Below are positions 9,245-19,095 of a stretch of 64,000 nt of DNA, one piece after another. The stretch's first letter is position 1; every line of letters starts with the position of its first letter. This DNA comes from Teredinibacter waterburyi. Its GTDB lineage: Bacteria; Pseudomonadota; Gammaproteobacteria; Pseudomonadales; Cellvibrionaceae. The notes below the pieces were generated by a model that worked only from the letters and a program-made list of their open reading frames with translations, searched no databases and was not told where the DNA came from. The stretch is from contig NZ_MRUH01000165.1 of assembly GCF_001922985.1 (NCBI RefSeq), positions 62,001-126,000 on the forward strand, written 5' to 3'. Made by a program: the position numbers and the translations under genes.

Positions 9245-10318
9245 TTAGTCGTTACTGAACACGATCTCAGGCCCTGCATCGCCTTGCACAGCCTGCTGCC
9301 ACAACAGCAGTGCCACCTTATGCGCAATGTTTCGATATTCAAGGCTTATGGCTGAATCAGGATCGGCAGCCACGGGCGGCTTACCGGCATCCGTTAAGGC
9401 GCGAATATCCATCGCTAGCGGCAGTTTACCCAATACCGGCACCTGATACTCGGCCGCCAAACGTGCTCCACCCTCATCGCCAAAAATAGCTTCGGTATGA
9501 CCGCAGTTGCTACAGGTATGAGTAGACATATTTTCCACCACACCCATCACTGGGATGTCCACCTTGCGGAACATCTCTATACCCTTCTTCGCATCCAGCA
9601 AGGCGATATCTTGAGGTGTGGTTACAATCACTGAACCCGAAACCGGTACTGCCTGAGACAAAGTAAGCTGAATATCGCCAGTACCGGGCGGCATATCGAT
9701 AACCAAGTAATCGAGATTGTCCCAATTAGTATTATTCAACAGCTGCTGCAAAGCGCCGCTAACCATCGGCCCACGCCATACCATCGGCGTGCTATCGGTA
9801 ACCATGTTACCCATTGAGATCAACTGCAAGCCCAAGGCTGACACTGGAAGAATGCGCCCGCCACCCGCCAACTCGGGTCGCTGGCCACCAACACCGAGCA
9901 TTTGCGGCTGGCTAGGGCCATAAATATCTGCGTCCAGCACACCGACACGCGCACCGGCATGTACGAGTGCCAAGGCAATATTAGCCGCGGTTGTAGATTT
10001 GCCAACGCCACCTTTACCAGATGCCACCGCAATAATGTTCTTCACACCGCTGATGGCATTCATTTTTTGTGACTGCAACGACTTAGCTGCAAGCACCTCA
10101 CACTGCCAATGCAGTTCACATGTGGTTCCGCGCGCTTGCAAGAACTCGGTTATCGCCGCTTCCAGTGCGGTTTTAGTCGAGTCAAAATGCACGCCTAAAC
10201 GAATATCGATTCGATAGCCTTGGGCTGCGAGCTTAACCTCGGCAATTTCGCCCAGAACCATACCATCAACACCGGGAACCGGCAGAGCCAATAGATCATT
10301 AATTAGACTGTCACTCAT
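9245..10318 (-). CDS. apbC: Iron-sulfur cluster carrier ApbC (Mrp/NBP35 family)
   Basis: P-loop ATPase that carries and transfers Fe-S clusters in the cytoplasm. The frame is open upstream to 10414, but ATG 10318 has AGAGG eight bases before it and gives a standard 357-residue protein beginning MSDSLINDLLALPVPG. An N-terminal MIP18/DUF59-like domain (1-80) is followed by the deviant Walker A GKGGVGKST at 101-109, the TPMVWRGPM signature near 177-185, and the cluster-binding CSNC (C269, C272). It is divergent from metG, the conserved mrp-metG arrangement. Confidence 0.94.
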   Translation of the reverse strand: MSDSLINDLLALPVPGVDGMVLGEIAEVKLAAQGYRIDIRLGVHFDSTKTALEAAITEFLQARGTTCELHWQCEVLAAKSLQSQKMNAISGVKNIIAVASGKGGVGKSTTAANIALALVHAGARVGVLDADIYGPSQPQMLGVGGQRPELAGGGRILPVSALGLQLISMGNMVTDSTPMVWRGPMVSGALQQLLNNTNWDNLDYLVIDMPPGTGDIQLTLSQAVPVSGSVIVTTPQDIALLDAKKGIEMFRKVDIPVMGVVENMSTHTCSNCGHTEAIFGDEGGARLAAEYQVPVLGKLPLAMDIRALTDAGKPPVAADPDSAISLEYRNIAHKVALLLWQQAVQGDAGPEIVFSND

Positions 10319-10654
10319 AACCAACCTCTGAATAAGTGCGTAAACCCTTAAATAAGCGGGTGAACCCCACGCGAACGTAAGTTTAGATGCGCGCGAAAGT
10401 ACCACCGCAGCCATTTTGGATCAATGCCGTTACTCGCCACGTCTTAAACCCAACCTCTAACCCGAGCTAGAACAGCATCGCCAAGACGCTGATTTACCAG
10501 CTAAAATCTGCCAAAACACGAGATCAAACGGCGATTTAATGGTATAGTTCCGCGCCCAAAAATCATGTCAAAGCCAGCATTTAAAGGAGCCACGGCCCCG
10601 ATACAGAATCGCTTCGCCTGACAACACATCTGCAATACGGTAAATACGACGACA
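10319..10654. other. Divergent apbC/metG intergenic region
   Basis: The 336-bp gap must carry promoters for both genes. The only convincing element is an extended -10 (TGG TATAGT) at 10540-10548 facing metG. An AAAGGAG near 10585 is followed by no plausible start codon. I see no leader peptide, T-box or RNA gene. Confidence 0.35.
10540..10548 (+). promoter_or_regulatory. Putative extended -10 promoter of metG
   Basis: TGG directly followed by TATAGT forms an extended -10 element. No good -35 is seen at normal spacing, as is common for extended -10 promoters. It implies a leader of about 100 nt before the metG ATG at 10655. Confidence 0.35.
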
Positions 10655-12703
10655 ATGACCGAACAACGCAAAATACTCGTGACTAGCGCTCTGCCATACG
10701 CCAATGGCTCCATCCACCTCGGCCACATGGTGGAAACCATCCAAACCGATATCTGGGTGCGCTATCAGAAAATGTGCGGCCACAATTGTATTTACGTATG
10801 TGCAGACGACGCCCACGGCACCGCAATTATGTTGCGCGCCGAACAAATGGGAATCTCCGCCGAACAACAAATTGCCAAGGTAAGTGCAGAGCATCAAGCC
10901 GATTTCAACGATTTTATGATCGACTTTGACAACTACCACTCAACCCATTCGCCCGAGAATCACGAATTATCCAGCTTGATTTACCAGCGACTAAAGGCCA
11001 ATGGCCATATTGCGGTGCGCTCGGTAACCCAAGCCTTCGACCCAGAAAAGCAATTATTTCTCGCCGATCGTTATGTAAAAGGTACTTGCCCCAAGTGTAA
11101 AGCCGCCGATCAATATGGCGATAACTGCGAAGCCTGTGGTGCGACCTACTCGCCGATGGAGTTAATCAATCCAGTATCGGCACACTCTGGCGCAACCCCT
11201 GTCGCCAAAGATTCCGACCACTTCTTTTTTACTCTGCCCGCGTTTACCGACTTTTTAAAAGAGTGGACTCGCGCCGGCCACCTGCAGGATGAAGTCGCCA
11301 ACAAATTATCAGAGTGGTTAGACAGCGGCCTGCAGGAGTGGGACATCTCGCGCGATGCACCCTACTTTGGTTTCGAAATCCCTGGTGAACCCGGCAAATA
11401 TTTTTACGTTTGGCTGGACGCACCTATCGGCTATATGGCGAGCTTTAAAAACCTGTGCGACCGTACCGACGGGTTGGAATTCGACGACTACTGGAGCAAA
11501 AAATCCAGCGCCGAGCTGTACCACTTTATCGGCAAAGATATTATTAATTTTCACGCGCTGTTTTGGCCAGCCATGCTCAACGATGCCGACTTTAGAACAC
11601 CAACCAAAGTTTGCGTGCACGGGTTCTTAACCGTCGACGGCAAAAAAATGTCTAAATCGCGCGGCACGTTTATTAATGCTCGAACTTATCTAGAACATTT
11701 AGACCCTGAGTATTTACGCTACTACTACGCAACCAAACTGACCAACAGCGTCGATGATCTTGACCTTAACTTGGAAGACTTTGTCACCAAGGTAAATTCT
11801 GATCTAGTTGGTAAAGTTGTCAACATCGCCAGCCGCACCGCCAAGTTTGTCGCCAACAGCGGTGGTGAACTTTCCAGCACTGTCGCCAACCCAGAGCTGT
11901 GGCAATTGTTCACAGAAAAAAATGCCGTCATCGCCGAACATTACGAAAACCGTGAGTTCAGCAAAGCCATGCGTGAAATCATGGGCCTAGCTGATGCTGC
12001 AAATGAATATATTGCTGAACAAGCGCCGTGGAAACTCGCCAAAGAAGAAGGTAAAGAGCAGCTAGTGCTCGACGTGTGCACAATGGGCGTTAATTGCTTT
12101 ATGGCGCTGATGACCTATTTAAAGCCCGTATTGCCCGCAACCGCAGCGCGCGCAGAAGCCTTTCTTAACCTCACCTTAGATTGGAACACGCCGCGTAGCT
12201 TTTTGGGCAAGCATTCCCTCAATGCTTTTAAACCGCTGTTAACCCGTGTTGAAGGCAAACAGGTAGACGCCATGATTGAAGCCAGCAAAGATGAGATGCC
12301 AACTACAACAAGCGCCGCCGTAGAAGCTACAAAAGAAGCGAGTTCGGATAGCTGGTTGAGCAAAGAGCCGATTGCCGCAGAGATTAATTTCGACGACTTC
12401 GCCAAGGTCGATTTACGTATTGCACTTATCGCCAACGCCGAACATGTGGAAGGCGCAAACAAACTGCTACGCCTCACACTTGATCTCGGTGGCGAAACCC
12501 GCAATGTATTTGCCGGGATTAAAAGCGCTTATGCGCCGGAAGACCTAATCGGAAAGCTAACGGTGATGGTGGCAAACTTGCAGCCCCGCAAAATGAAATT
12601 TGGTATGTCCGAGGGCATGGTACTAGCCGCAGGCCCCGGCAAAAATGAACTCTATATTTTAGAACCCGGTGCCGGCGCGCAGCCAGGCATGCGCGTTATG
12701 TAA
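10655..12703 (+). CDS. metG: Methionyl-tRNA synthetase
   Basis: Charges tRNA-Met and initiator tRNA with methionine, 682 residues (E. coli 677). The class I HIGH motif is HLGH at 21-24. A zinc knuckle [17 protein letters not shown] lies near 147-163, and KMSKS is at 331-335. An anticodon-binding helical domain follows. The C-terminal residues from about 575 form the EMAP-II/Trbp-like tRNA-binding and dimerisation domain ([23 protein letters not shown]). A linker rich in T, A, S and E at about 540-570 joins the two parts. It is divergent from apbC and 88 bases upstream of the Rsx operon. Confidence 0.97.
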   Translation: MTEQRKILVTSALPYANGSIHLGHMVETIQTDIWVRYQKMCGHNCIYVCADDAHGTAIMLRAEQMGISAEQQIAKVSAEHQADFNDFMIDFDNYHSTHSPENHELSSLIYQRLKANGHIAVRSVTQAFDPEKQLFLADRYVKGTCPKCKAADQYGDNCEACGATYSPMELINPVSAHSGATPVAKDSDHFFFTLPAFTDFLKEWTRAGHLQDEVANKLSEWLDSGLQEWDISRDAPYFGFEIPGEPGKYFYVWLDAPIGYMASFKNLCDRTDGLEFDDYWSKKSSAELYHFIGKDIINFHALFWPAMLNDADFRTPTKVCVHGFLTVDGKKMSKSRGTFINARTYLEHLDPEYLRYYYATKLTNSVDDLDLNLEDFVTKVNSDLVGKVVNIASRTAKFVANSGGELSSTVANPELWQLFTEKNAVIAEHYENREFSKAMREIMGLADAANEYIAEQAPWKLAKEEGKEQLVLDVCTMGVNCFMALMTYLKPVLPATAARAEAFLNLTLDWNTPRSFLGKHSLNAFKPLLTRVEGKQVDAMIEASKDEMPTTTSAAVEATKEASSDSWLSKEPIAAEINFDDFAKVDLRIALIANAEHVEGANKLLRLTLDLGGETRNVFAGIKSAYAPEDLIGKLTVMVANLQPRKMKFGMSEGMVLAAGPGKNELYILEPGAGAQPGMRVM

Positions 12704-12791
12704 TTAGGTTGGGTGTCATTTTCAACAACACCTAAAACAGCGTAAATTTTAACGACCACATTTAACAATCACAGCAAAGGCAGAAGCCAAT

Positions 12792-13367
12792 ATGACCGAA
12801 TTTGCGGTTATTTTATTGAGTACAGTATTGGTGAACAATTTTGTTCTGGTCCAATTTTTGGGCCTCTGCCCATTTATGGGTGTATCGAACAAATTGGAAA
12901 CCGCCATAGGTATGGGCACTGCCACCACCTTTGTGCTTACCCTCGCCTCGGTGTGCAGCTACATGGTGCACAGCTGGGTACTAGAACCGTTAAGCCTCAC
13001 CTATTTAAAGACCATCTCTTTTATTTTGGTAATTGCCGCAGTCGTGCAGTTTGCAAAAATGTTTATCGAAAAAACCAGCCCGCTGTTGTATCGCGTGTTA
13101 GGTGTTTTTCTACCCTTGATTACCACTAACTGCGCCGTGTTGGGTGTTGCCCTGCAAAATACCAACAAGGCGCACACTCTGCTGCAATCCACCTTCTATG
13201 GATTTGGTGCCGCCGTAGGGTTTTCGTTGGTACTTATTTTATTTTCCGCAATGCGCGAACGTCTAGCCGTCGCCGATGTGCCAGCGCCTTTTAAAGGTGC
13301 CGCAATCGGTATGATCACGGCGGGTTTGATGTCACTTGCCTTTATGGGCTTTGCTGGTCTCGTATAA
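12792..13367 (+). CDS. rsxA: Rnf/Rsx electron transport complex subunit A
   Basis: Inner-membrane subunit of the RnfABCDGE/Rsx ion-motive complex that moves electrons between NADH and ferredoxin; in E. coli it also keeps SoxR reduced. The 191 residues (E. coli 193) form six hydrophobic segments. [18 protein letters not shown] near 14-31 and [11 protein letters not shown] near 110-120 carry the family's paired membrane motifs and cysteines. It is the first gene of rsxABCDGE; the next gene starts 5 bases after its stop. It is paralogous to rsxE at the end of the operon. Confidence 0.96.
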   Translation: MTEFAVILLSTVLVNNFVLVQFLGLCPFMGVSNKLETAIGMGTATTFVLTLASVCSYMVHSWVLEPLSLTYLKTISFILVIAAVVQFAKMFIEKTSPLLYRVLGVFLPLITTNCAVLGVALQNTNKAHTLLQSTFYGFGAAVGFSLVLILFSAMRERLAVADVPAPFKGAAIGMITAGLMSLAFMGFAGLV

Positions 13368-13371
13368 CGAT

Positions 13372-14004
13372 ATGATCGAACTATTCACAGAACAACCCAT
13401 TATCAGCGCGCTGATTGCCCTTGGCGGACTCGCCGCTGTTTTTGGTGCGGTGCTCGGCTTCGCCGCGATTAAATTTAAAGTTGAAGGCGACCCGTTGGTT
13501 GAGCAAATTGACGAACTGCTGCCGCAAACGCAATGTGGTCAATGTGGCTACCCCGGTTGCCGTCCCTACGCGCAGGCGATTGTAGACGGAGACCCAATCA
13601 ATAAGTGTCCGCCCGGTGGCCACACAACTATTGCAGCGCTCGCCAATTTACTCGACGTAGAAGCGCCGGCACTGGATGAAGAGCACGGCGAAGAATCCGA
13701 AGTGAAAAAGGTTGCCTATATTCGTGAAGACGAATGTATCGGCTGCACCAAGTGTATTCAGGCCTGTCCCGTGGATGCGATCCTCGGCGCGGCAAAACAA
13801 ATGCACACCGTTATTGTTTCCGAATGCACCGGCTGCGATCTATGTGTAGAGCCCTGCCCAGTGGACTGTATCGACATGCTGCCAATTGAGACCGGCATTG
13901 CCGGTTGGAAATGGGATATGCCAGCCCCAGCACACATTATCGCCAGCGATAAAATACCCCATAGCGCGGATGCGTCTACAACGAAGCAAGAGGACGCCGC
14001 ATGA
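13372..14004 (+). CDS. rsxB: Rnf/Rsx complex subunit B (ferredoxin-like Fe-S protein)
   Basis: Electron-carrying subunit with one N-terminal membrane anchor (about residues 8-30). The 4Fe-4S motif CGQCGYPGC plus a following CPPGG come next. Two ferredoxin-type clusters lie near 118-160 ([14 protein letters not shown] and [14 protein letters not shown]). I use ATG 13372, giving 210 residues and the expected start MIELF; the longer frame from 13336 would overlap rsxA. Its stop overlaps the rsxC start by ATGA, so the two are translationally coupled. Confidence 0.95.
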   Translation: MIELFTEQPIISALIALGGLAAVFGAVLGFAAIKFKVEGDPLVEQIDELLPQTQCGQCGYPGCRPYAQAIVDGDPINKCPPGGHTTIAALANLLDVEAPALDEEHGEESEVKKVAYIREDECIGCTKCIQACPVDAILGAAKQMHTVIVSECTGCDLCVEPCPVDCIDMLPIETGIAGWKWDMPAPAHIIASDKIPHSADASTTKQEDAA

Positions 14005-16295
14005 GAAAAGTATGGGATATACACGGCGGCGTTCATCCGCCCGAAAGCAAAACGCAATCTAACCATTGCGCGATTGCCAGTATCGAGCTTGCCGAAGAAC
14101 TTGTACTACCGTTAAGCCAGCACATTGGTGCGCCGTCAACAGCTGTAGTTACCGTTGGTGATCGCGTCTTGAAAGGCCAATTAATTGCCGAAGCTCAGGG
14201 TTTAATCAGTGCGCCAATACACGCCTCTACATCCGGTACCGTAACCGCTATCGAACAACGCCCGATTGCTCACCCGTCGGGCATGACCGCTGACTGCATC
14301 GTGCTCAAGCCCGATGGCCTAGAAGAGTGGATAGAGATCGACGCTTGCAACGATTACAAAGCGCTCGAAAAAACTGAAATCTTAGCTAAAATTCGCGGTG
14401 CGGGAATCTCCGGAATGGGCGGCGCCGGCTTCCCTGCAGCAGTGAAGCTAAACCCTCGGCCAAACCAGAAAATTACCACGTTAATACTTAATGGCACCGA
14501 GTGTGAACCTTACATCACCGCCGACGATATGCTGATGCGCGAACACGCTAACGAAATTATCGCGGGGGCCCTATTGCTGGCCCACCTGCTCGACAACCCG
14601 AGCGAAATTCTCGTCGGCATCGAAGACAACAAACCTGAAGCCATAGCGACAATGCAAGCAGCGGCCGAAAATACCGCAGTGGAAATTGTTGTATTCCCAA
14701 CCAAATATCCGTCGGGTGGCGAAAAACAATTAATTGAAATCGTCACGGGCAAACAAGTCCCAAGCGGAGCGCTTCCAGCCAGTATCGGCATCGTCGTACA
14801 AAATGTTGGCTCGGCCTTTGCTGCATGGCGAGCGGTACGTTTTGGCGAACCCTTAATTAGTCGTGTAACGACGGTTGTCGGTGAGTCCTTAGCGTTACAG
14901 CGCAACATAGAAGTACCATTAGGCACGCCTATTCAGCACATATTGCAGCAACACGGCTGGCAACAAGAAAATGCCGCAAGGTTAATTATTGGCGGCCCAA
15001 TGATGGGTTACACCGTCGAGTCGCCTTTAGTACCAGTGGTAAAAACCACCAACTGCATTCTAGCTCCGTCGCGACAGGAAGTGCCCGAGCAACCACCAGC
15101 GCAACCCTGTATTCGCTGCGGCATGTGTGCCGAAGCCTGTCCCGCGAGCTTGTTGCCACAACAACTATTTTGGTTTGCGCAATCAGAAAATTATGAAAAG
15201 TTACGCGAACACGATCTTTTCGATTGTATCGAGTGCGGCGCCTGCTCTTATGTATGCCCAAGCAATATCCCACTGGTGCAATACTACCGAGCGTCTAAAA
15301 GTGAAATTCGGATTATCGATGCGGACAAGCAAAAGTCCGATCGCGCACGCGTTCGTTTCGAAGCGCGCAAAGCGCGAATAGAACAAGCCGAAGCCGAAAA
15401 AGAAGCCAAGCGCGTAGCGCGTAAAATCGCCGCAGAGCAAGCCAAGCGTTTAGCAGACGAAAAGAAAGCCTTGGCAGGGCCCCAAGGCACTGCAACAACT
15501 ACGTCTTCTGAACTGGCCGATAAAGCCAGTACTGCTGCCAAGCCCACAGACGTCGACCCAGCTACCGAATTGGCGAAATTAGAACGCGCCCTCTCCAGTG
15601 CACAAAGCCGTCAGGAACGCGCTACAGCATCACTGACCGACATGCAGCGCGAAGACCCTGACAATACGGCACGCATCGAGTCTTTGCAGGCACGACTTAA
15701 GCAGGCGCAATTAAAAGTTAACGAAGCCGAGCAAAAGCTGGGCAGTTTTAAAGCGGCGCAAAATTCCGTTGTCGCCACCGAAACGATCATCAAACAAAAA
15801 TTAACCAGCTCACCGCTAGAGCAACTGCAAAAATCTGTCGACACGATTGGCAAACGCTTAACAACCGCCCGGCAAAAATTAGCTGAAGCCGAGGCCGCTG
15901 GAACGCCAACCGTAGAGGCACTGCGACAGGGTGTTGCCAAATTGCAACAAAAGCTCGATACCAGTGAGCGAGAACTGGTCGAAGCTAAGGCTGCAACTTC
16001 AACGGCGAGCGAAGTTGCAACAGAAGTAAACTCTGACCACAACAAAACGTTATCCGCCGCTGATATTGCAATCGAAAAAGCCAAAGCAAAGGCAGCAGCA
16101 CAAGCCAACATGAGCGATACGGAAAAGCGTGCAGCGCAATTGACATCACTACAATCACGACTGACCAAAGCGCGAGAACGCTTGGCAAAAGCCGAGGCAG
16201 AAAACAATGAAAATATTGATGCTTTCCGTATTGGCGTAGAAAAGCTCGAAGTAAAACTGGCCGAAGCCAAAGAAGACGTAAAGGAAAAAGCGTAG
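14001..16295 (+). CDS. rsxC: Rnf/Rsx complex subunit C with long coiled-coil C-terminus
   Basis: Peripheral NADH/FMN- and Fe-S-binding subunit of the Rnf complex. Residues 1-430 match Rnf[10 protein letters not shown] opens the protein, and [18 protein letters not shown] near 132-150 is the nucleotide-binding Gly-rich loop. [14 protein letters not shown] follows, then two 4Fe-4S motifs [12 protein letters not shown] and [12 protein letters not shown] near 370-425. The remaining 330 or so residues are an Ala/Lys/Glu/Gln-rich coiled coil. It holds imperfect repeats such as [15 protein letters not shown] and [15 protein letters not shown]. Such tails are known in gammaproteobacterial RsxC, with variable length. 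At 764 residues this is close to E. coli (740). Confidence 0.95.
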   Translation: MRKVWDIHGGVHPPESKTQSNHCAIASIELAEELVLPLSQHIGAPSTAVVTVGDRVLKGQLIAEAQGLISAPIHASTSGTVTAIEQRPIAHPSGMTADCIVLKPDGLEEWIEIDACNDYKALEKTEILAKIRGAGISGMGGAGFPAAVKLNPRPNQKITTLILNGTECEPYITADDMLMREHANEIIAGALLLAHLLDNPSEILVGIEDNKPEAIATMQAAAENTAVEIVVFPTKYPSGGEKQLIEIVTGKQVPSGALPASIGIVVQNVGSAFAAWRAVRFGEPLISRVTTVVGESLALQRNIEVPLGTPIQHILQQHGWQQENAARLIIGGPMMGYTVESPLVPVVKTTNCILAPSRQEVPEQPPAQPCIRCGMCAEACPASLLPQQLFWFAQSENYEKLREHDLFDCIECGACSYVCPSNIPLVQYYRASKSEIRIIDADKQKSDRARVRFEARKARIEQAEAEKEAKRVARKIAAEQAKRLADEKKALAGPQGTATTTSSELADKASTAAKPTDVDPATELAKLERALSSAQSRQERATASLTDMQREDPDNTARIESLQARLKQAQLKVNEAEQKLGSFKAAQNSVVATETIIKQKLTSSPLEQLQKSVDTIGKRLTTARQKLAEAEAAGTPTVEALRQGVAKLQQKLDTSERELVEAKAATSTASEVATEVNSDHNKTLSAADIAIEKAKAKAAAQANMSDTEKRAAQLTSLQSRLTKARERLAKAEAENNENIDAFRIGVEKLEVKLAEAKEDVKEKA

Positions 16296-16300
16296 GTAAT

Positions 16301-16330
16301 TACCGACTATTACCTTTAATAGCGGCGGTA
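16301..16330 (+). repeat. Intercistronic hairpin between rsxC and rsxD
   Basis: TACCG and CTATTA in the left arm pair with TAATAG and CGGTA in the right arm around CCTT, with a small bulge. No T-run follows, so it looks more like an mRNA processing or stability element than a terminator. Confidence 0.4.
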
Positions 16331-16396
16331 TTGAATAGCAAATATAGCTGCCGAATTAAATTGAATATAACTGTAACCCAGTGAGACATAGCCGCA

Positions 16397-17446
16397 ATGG
16401 CATTTATAAAAATCACATCACCTCATGCGCATAAGCCAGGCAACACTGGCTCGGTTATGCAAACGGTACTTTTGGCAACACTGCCAGGCATCGCTGTACT
16501 TACCGCTTTTTTCGGCCCAGGCACACTGGTTAACATTCTACTTACATCGCTGTTTTGTCTAGCATTCGAGGCGGCATTTTTAGCCCTTCGAAAGAAGCGT
16601 ATAGCCTTCTATTTAAAAGACTACAGCGCTCTAGTGACCGCTTTCCTGCTAGCGCTTGCACTACCGCCTTATGCGCCGTGGTGGTTAATCGCAACGGGCT
16701 CTCTATTTGCTATCGTCATTGCCAAACAACTATACGGCGGTTTGGGTTACAACCCATTTAACCCGGCGATGGTCGGTTATATTGTTTTATTAATCTCATT
16801 CCCACTGGAAATGAGTAGCTGGCCAGCGGCCTCGCCAACCTTATCCGATGGTGCTCAGTTACCCGGGATTATCGCCACCTTACAGCAGGTATTTTTAGGT
16901 GTACCTATCGACGGTTACACCGGCGCTACACCACTCGACCTTCTAAAACAAAACCAGAGCCAACTTATTAGCGATTTATACGCTAACACTAGCGCCTTTA
17001 ATCAAGGTCGCTGGGCTGGTGCCGGTTGGGAGTGGGTCAATTTGGCTTTTCTCGGCGGCGGCATTTTTCTGCTGTATAAAAAGATTTTTACTTGGCACGC
17101 GCCGATAGCCATGCTCGCTAGCTTAGGCCTGTTAGCCGCATTATTTTACGATGGTGGCAGCTCCACCAGCTCCGGCTCGCCACTCTTTCACTGGCTATCC
17201 GGCGCAACGATGCTAGGTGCGTTCTTTATTGTTACCGACCCAGTTACCAGTGCCGTAAGTGTACGCGGTCGATTAATTTACGGGGCCCTTGTCGGCGCTC
17301 TAGTGTTTATCATTCGCGTATGGGGCAACTATCCCGACGCTATGGCATTCGCTGTATTGCTAATGAATTTCGCCGCGCCGTTTATTGACTACTACACCAA
17401 GCCGCGCACATACGGGCACAAATCTGGCCCAAAAAGCCAAGCGTAA
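16397..17446 (+). CDS. rsxD: Rnf/Rsx complex subunit D
   Basis: Polytopic inner-membrane subunit related to NqrB/RnfD, carrying covalently bound FMN. The 349 residues (E. coli 352) show nine or so hydrophobic segments. SPHAHKPGNTGSVMQTVLLA begins the protein. GGLGYNPFNPAMVGY near 116-130 is the family block. DGYTGATPLDLL near 173-184 contains the Thr that takes flavin in this family. MLGAFFIVTDPVTSAVS near 273-290 is also typical. It follows rsxC after a 101-bp gap and precedes rsxG by 30 bases. Confidence 0.95.
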   Translation: MAFIKITSPHAHKPGNTGSVMQTVLLATLPGIAVLTAFFGPGTLVNILLTSLFCLAFEAAFLALRKKRIAFYLKDYSALVTAFLLALALPPYAPWWLIATGSLFAIVIAKQLYGGLGYNPFNPAMVGYIVLLISFPLEMSSWPAASPTLSDGAQLPGIIATLQQVFLGVPIDGYTGATPLDLLKQNQSQLISDLYANTSAFNQGRWAGAGWEWVNLAFLGGGIFLLYKKIFTWHAPIAMLASLGLLAALFYDGGSSTSSGSPLFHWLSGATMLGAFFIVTDPVTSAVSVRGRLIYGALVGALVFIIRVWGNYPDAMAFAVLLMNFAAPFIDYYTKPRTYGHKSGPKSQA

Positions 17447-17476
17447 TTAACTGTAAAACTCCTATGGAAATATTCT

Positions 17477-18130
17477 GTGTTAGGTCAATCGATAACTAAA
17501 AACAGCTTAATTCTTACCCTGTTCGCCGTAGTTACCGCCGCTATTCTCGCGGTTACCTATAGCGCTACCGCTGAGCGTATTAGCGCGGCAGAACGGGCTG
17601 CGGCGCAAGCGGCGTTACTCGAGCTGGTACCGCGTTCGCGCCACAATAACGATATGCTGAGCGATACGCTGAATTTATCCAGCGAGATGCAAGCCGCGCT
17701 CGGTTTTCACGGCAAGCAAGCGGATACGCCGGTGGCCTATATCGCCCGTTTTGACGGCAAGCCCGTTGCCGTCATTTTGCCGACCGTAGCGCCCGACGGC
17801 TACAGCGGCGATATTAAATTAATAGTCGGTATTAATCTGGACGGAACCATTGCTGGAGTACGAGCATTAAGCCATAAAGAAACCCCCGGCTTAGGTGATA
17901 AAGTAGATTTGCGTAAAAGTAATTGGATTCTGAATTTTAACGGTCGCTCGCTACTACAGCCCAGTATTGAACAGTGGGCAGTTAAAAAAGACGGCGGCAC
18001 CTTCGATCAATTTACCGGCGCAACAATTACACCGCGTGCGGTTGTGAAGAGTGTAAAAAAAGCACTGTTATTTTTCCAGCAACAGCGCGACGTCATCTTT
18101 CCTAGCAGTAGCGACGACGACATTTTATAA
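17477..18130 (+). CDS. rsxG: Rnf/Rsx complex subunit G (flavoprotein)
   Basis: Periplasm-facing subunit with one N-terminal membrane anchor (about residues 9-30) and an FMN-binding domain. FTGATITPRAVV near 178-189 carries the S/T-GAT-x-T motif whose second Thr is the covalent FMN site. KETPGLGDKV is also characteristic. The start is GTG at 17477, preceded by GGAAA; a nearby ATG at 17464 is out of frame. 217 residues; E. coli 206. Confidence 0.93.
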   Translation: MLGQSITKNSLILTLFAVVTAAILAVTYSATAERISAAERAAAQAALLELVPRSRHNNDMLSDTLNLSSEMQAALGFHGKQADTPVAYIARFDGKPVAVILPTVAPDGYSGDIKLIVGINLDGTIAGVRALSHKETPGLGDKVDLRKSNWILNFNGRSLLQPSIEQWAVKKDGGTFDQFTGATITPRAVVKSVKKALLFFQQQRDVIFPSSSDDDIL

Positions 18131-18287
18131 CCGGCCAATTAACAATTGGTTGGCAGGCTAAATGGTCAATCTGTAGTAGTCACGCGAAAGCAGCAGCTCT
18201 CATTCAACCGAAAAAAGCGGCTGAGCTGAAACATAAAACTTAAATTTATATACAACGTCGGCAGATCTCGACGTGGCGAGACAAGTT
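18131..18287 (+). other. rsxG-rsxE spacer with small palindrome
   Basis: This 157-base spacer is long for this operon. CCAATT (18135-18140) pairs with AATTGG (18144-18149) directly after the rsxG stop. I see no gene in it. Slower coupling or a secondary promoter for rsxE is possible but nothing clear marks one. Confidence 0.35.
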
Positions 18288-18998
18288 ATGAGTCAGTACA
18301 AAGAAATAGTGAGTAACGGTCTTTGGAAAAACAATCCTGCGCTAGTCCAGCTACTAGGTTTGTGCCCCCTGCTTGCCGTTACCGGTTCGGTTGTCAACGC
18401 ACTCGGTTTAGGCTTGGCCACCATGCTGGTATTAGTTGGCTCTAACATTGCCGTCTCGTTAATTCGCAACGCGGTAAGCGATGCGGTGCGACTACCCGCT
18501 TTTGTCATGATCATTGCCGCATTTACCACCTGTACCGAGTTATTAATGCAGGCTTTCACCTTTGAGCTGTATCAGATTCTAGGAATTTTTATCCCACTTA
18601 TTGTTACCAACTGCGCCATCCTCGGTCGCGCCGACGCGTTCGCCTCTAAGAACAGTATTTTACCTTCGGCAATCGATGGTTTGATGATGGGGATGGGCTT
18701 TCTCTGTGTGTTGGTCGCCATTGGCGCGATTCGCGAATCTATCGGTAGCGGAACACTGTTCAATAACATGCAGCTATTATTTGGCGAGTCGGCTCGCGGT
18801 TGGTCCATTCAATTATTTGGTGAAGGGTATCGCGGGTTTTTAGTCGCGGTATTACCACCCGGCGCTTTTTTGGTGGCCGGAATGTTAATTGCTCTAAAAA
18901 ATAGTATTGATTCTCACCTACAAGCGCGCGCTGCGGCAAACAAGGTGAAGCTCGAAAAAGGTTCTAAACGCGTTAGAACAACGGGACAAGTAGCTTAA
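18288..18998 (+). CDS. rsxE: Rnf/Rsx complex subunit E
   Basis: Six-helix inner-membrane subunit paralogous to RsxA. I choose ATG 18288 ([20 protein letters not shown]), which aligns with the usual RsxE start; an in-frame GTG at 18273 would add five residues. [15 protein letters not shown] near 19-33 and [17 protein letters not shown] near 105-121 are the paired cysteine-bearing motifs. About 236 residues (E. coli 231). It ends the operon; the endonuclease III gene nth that often follows rsxE in Enterobacteria and Pseudomonas is absent here. Confidence 0.95.
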   Translation: MSQYKEIVSNGLWKNNPALVQLLGLCPLLAVTGSVVNALGLGLATMLVLVGSNIAVSLIRNAVSDAVRLPAFVMIIAAFTTCTELLMQAFTFELYQILGIFIPLIVTNCAILGRADAFASKNSILPSAIDGLMMGMGFLCVLVAIGAIRESIGSGTLFNNMQLLFGESARGWSIQLFGEGYRGFLVAVLPPGAFLVAGMLIALKNSIDSHLQARAAANKVKLEKGSKRVRTTGQVA

Positions 18999-19013
18999 AC
19001 CTTAATGCTTAAT

Positions 19014-19095
19014 CGCTAGGGCCGAACAACGACCCTAGCGTAGCCTTACATATCGTAATTACAGATGTAATTAGCGCCTTAGAGTAAGGCGCTAA
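19014..19095. terminator. Three consecutive hairpins between rsxE and the MFS gene
   Basis: In 82 bases: CGCTAGGG/CCCTAGCG (19014-19021 with 19033-19040), TAATTAC/GTAATTA (19056-19062 with 19067-19073, loop AGAT), and TTAGCGCCTTA/TAAGGCGCTAA (19071-19081 with 19085-19095, loop GAG). The last two overlap by three bases, so they are alternatives. The last also covers the stop codon of the convergent transporter gene. No long T-run is present. Confidence 0.55.

Noticed and set aside
15611-16270. 219-codon leftward open frame opposite rsxC
   Set aside because: It mirrors the repetitive coiled-coil coding sequence of rsxC, is rich in Ser/Ala, and has no ribosome binding site or family motif.
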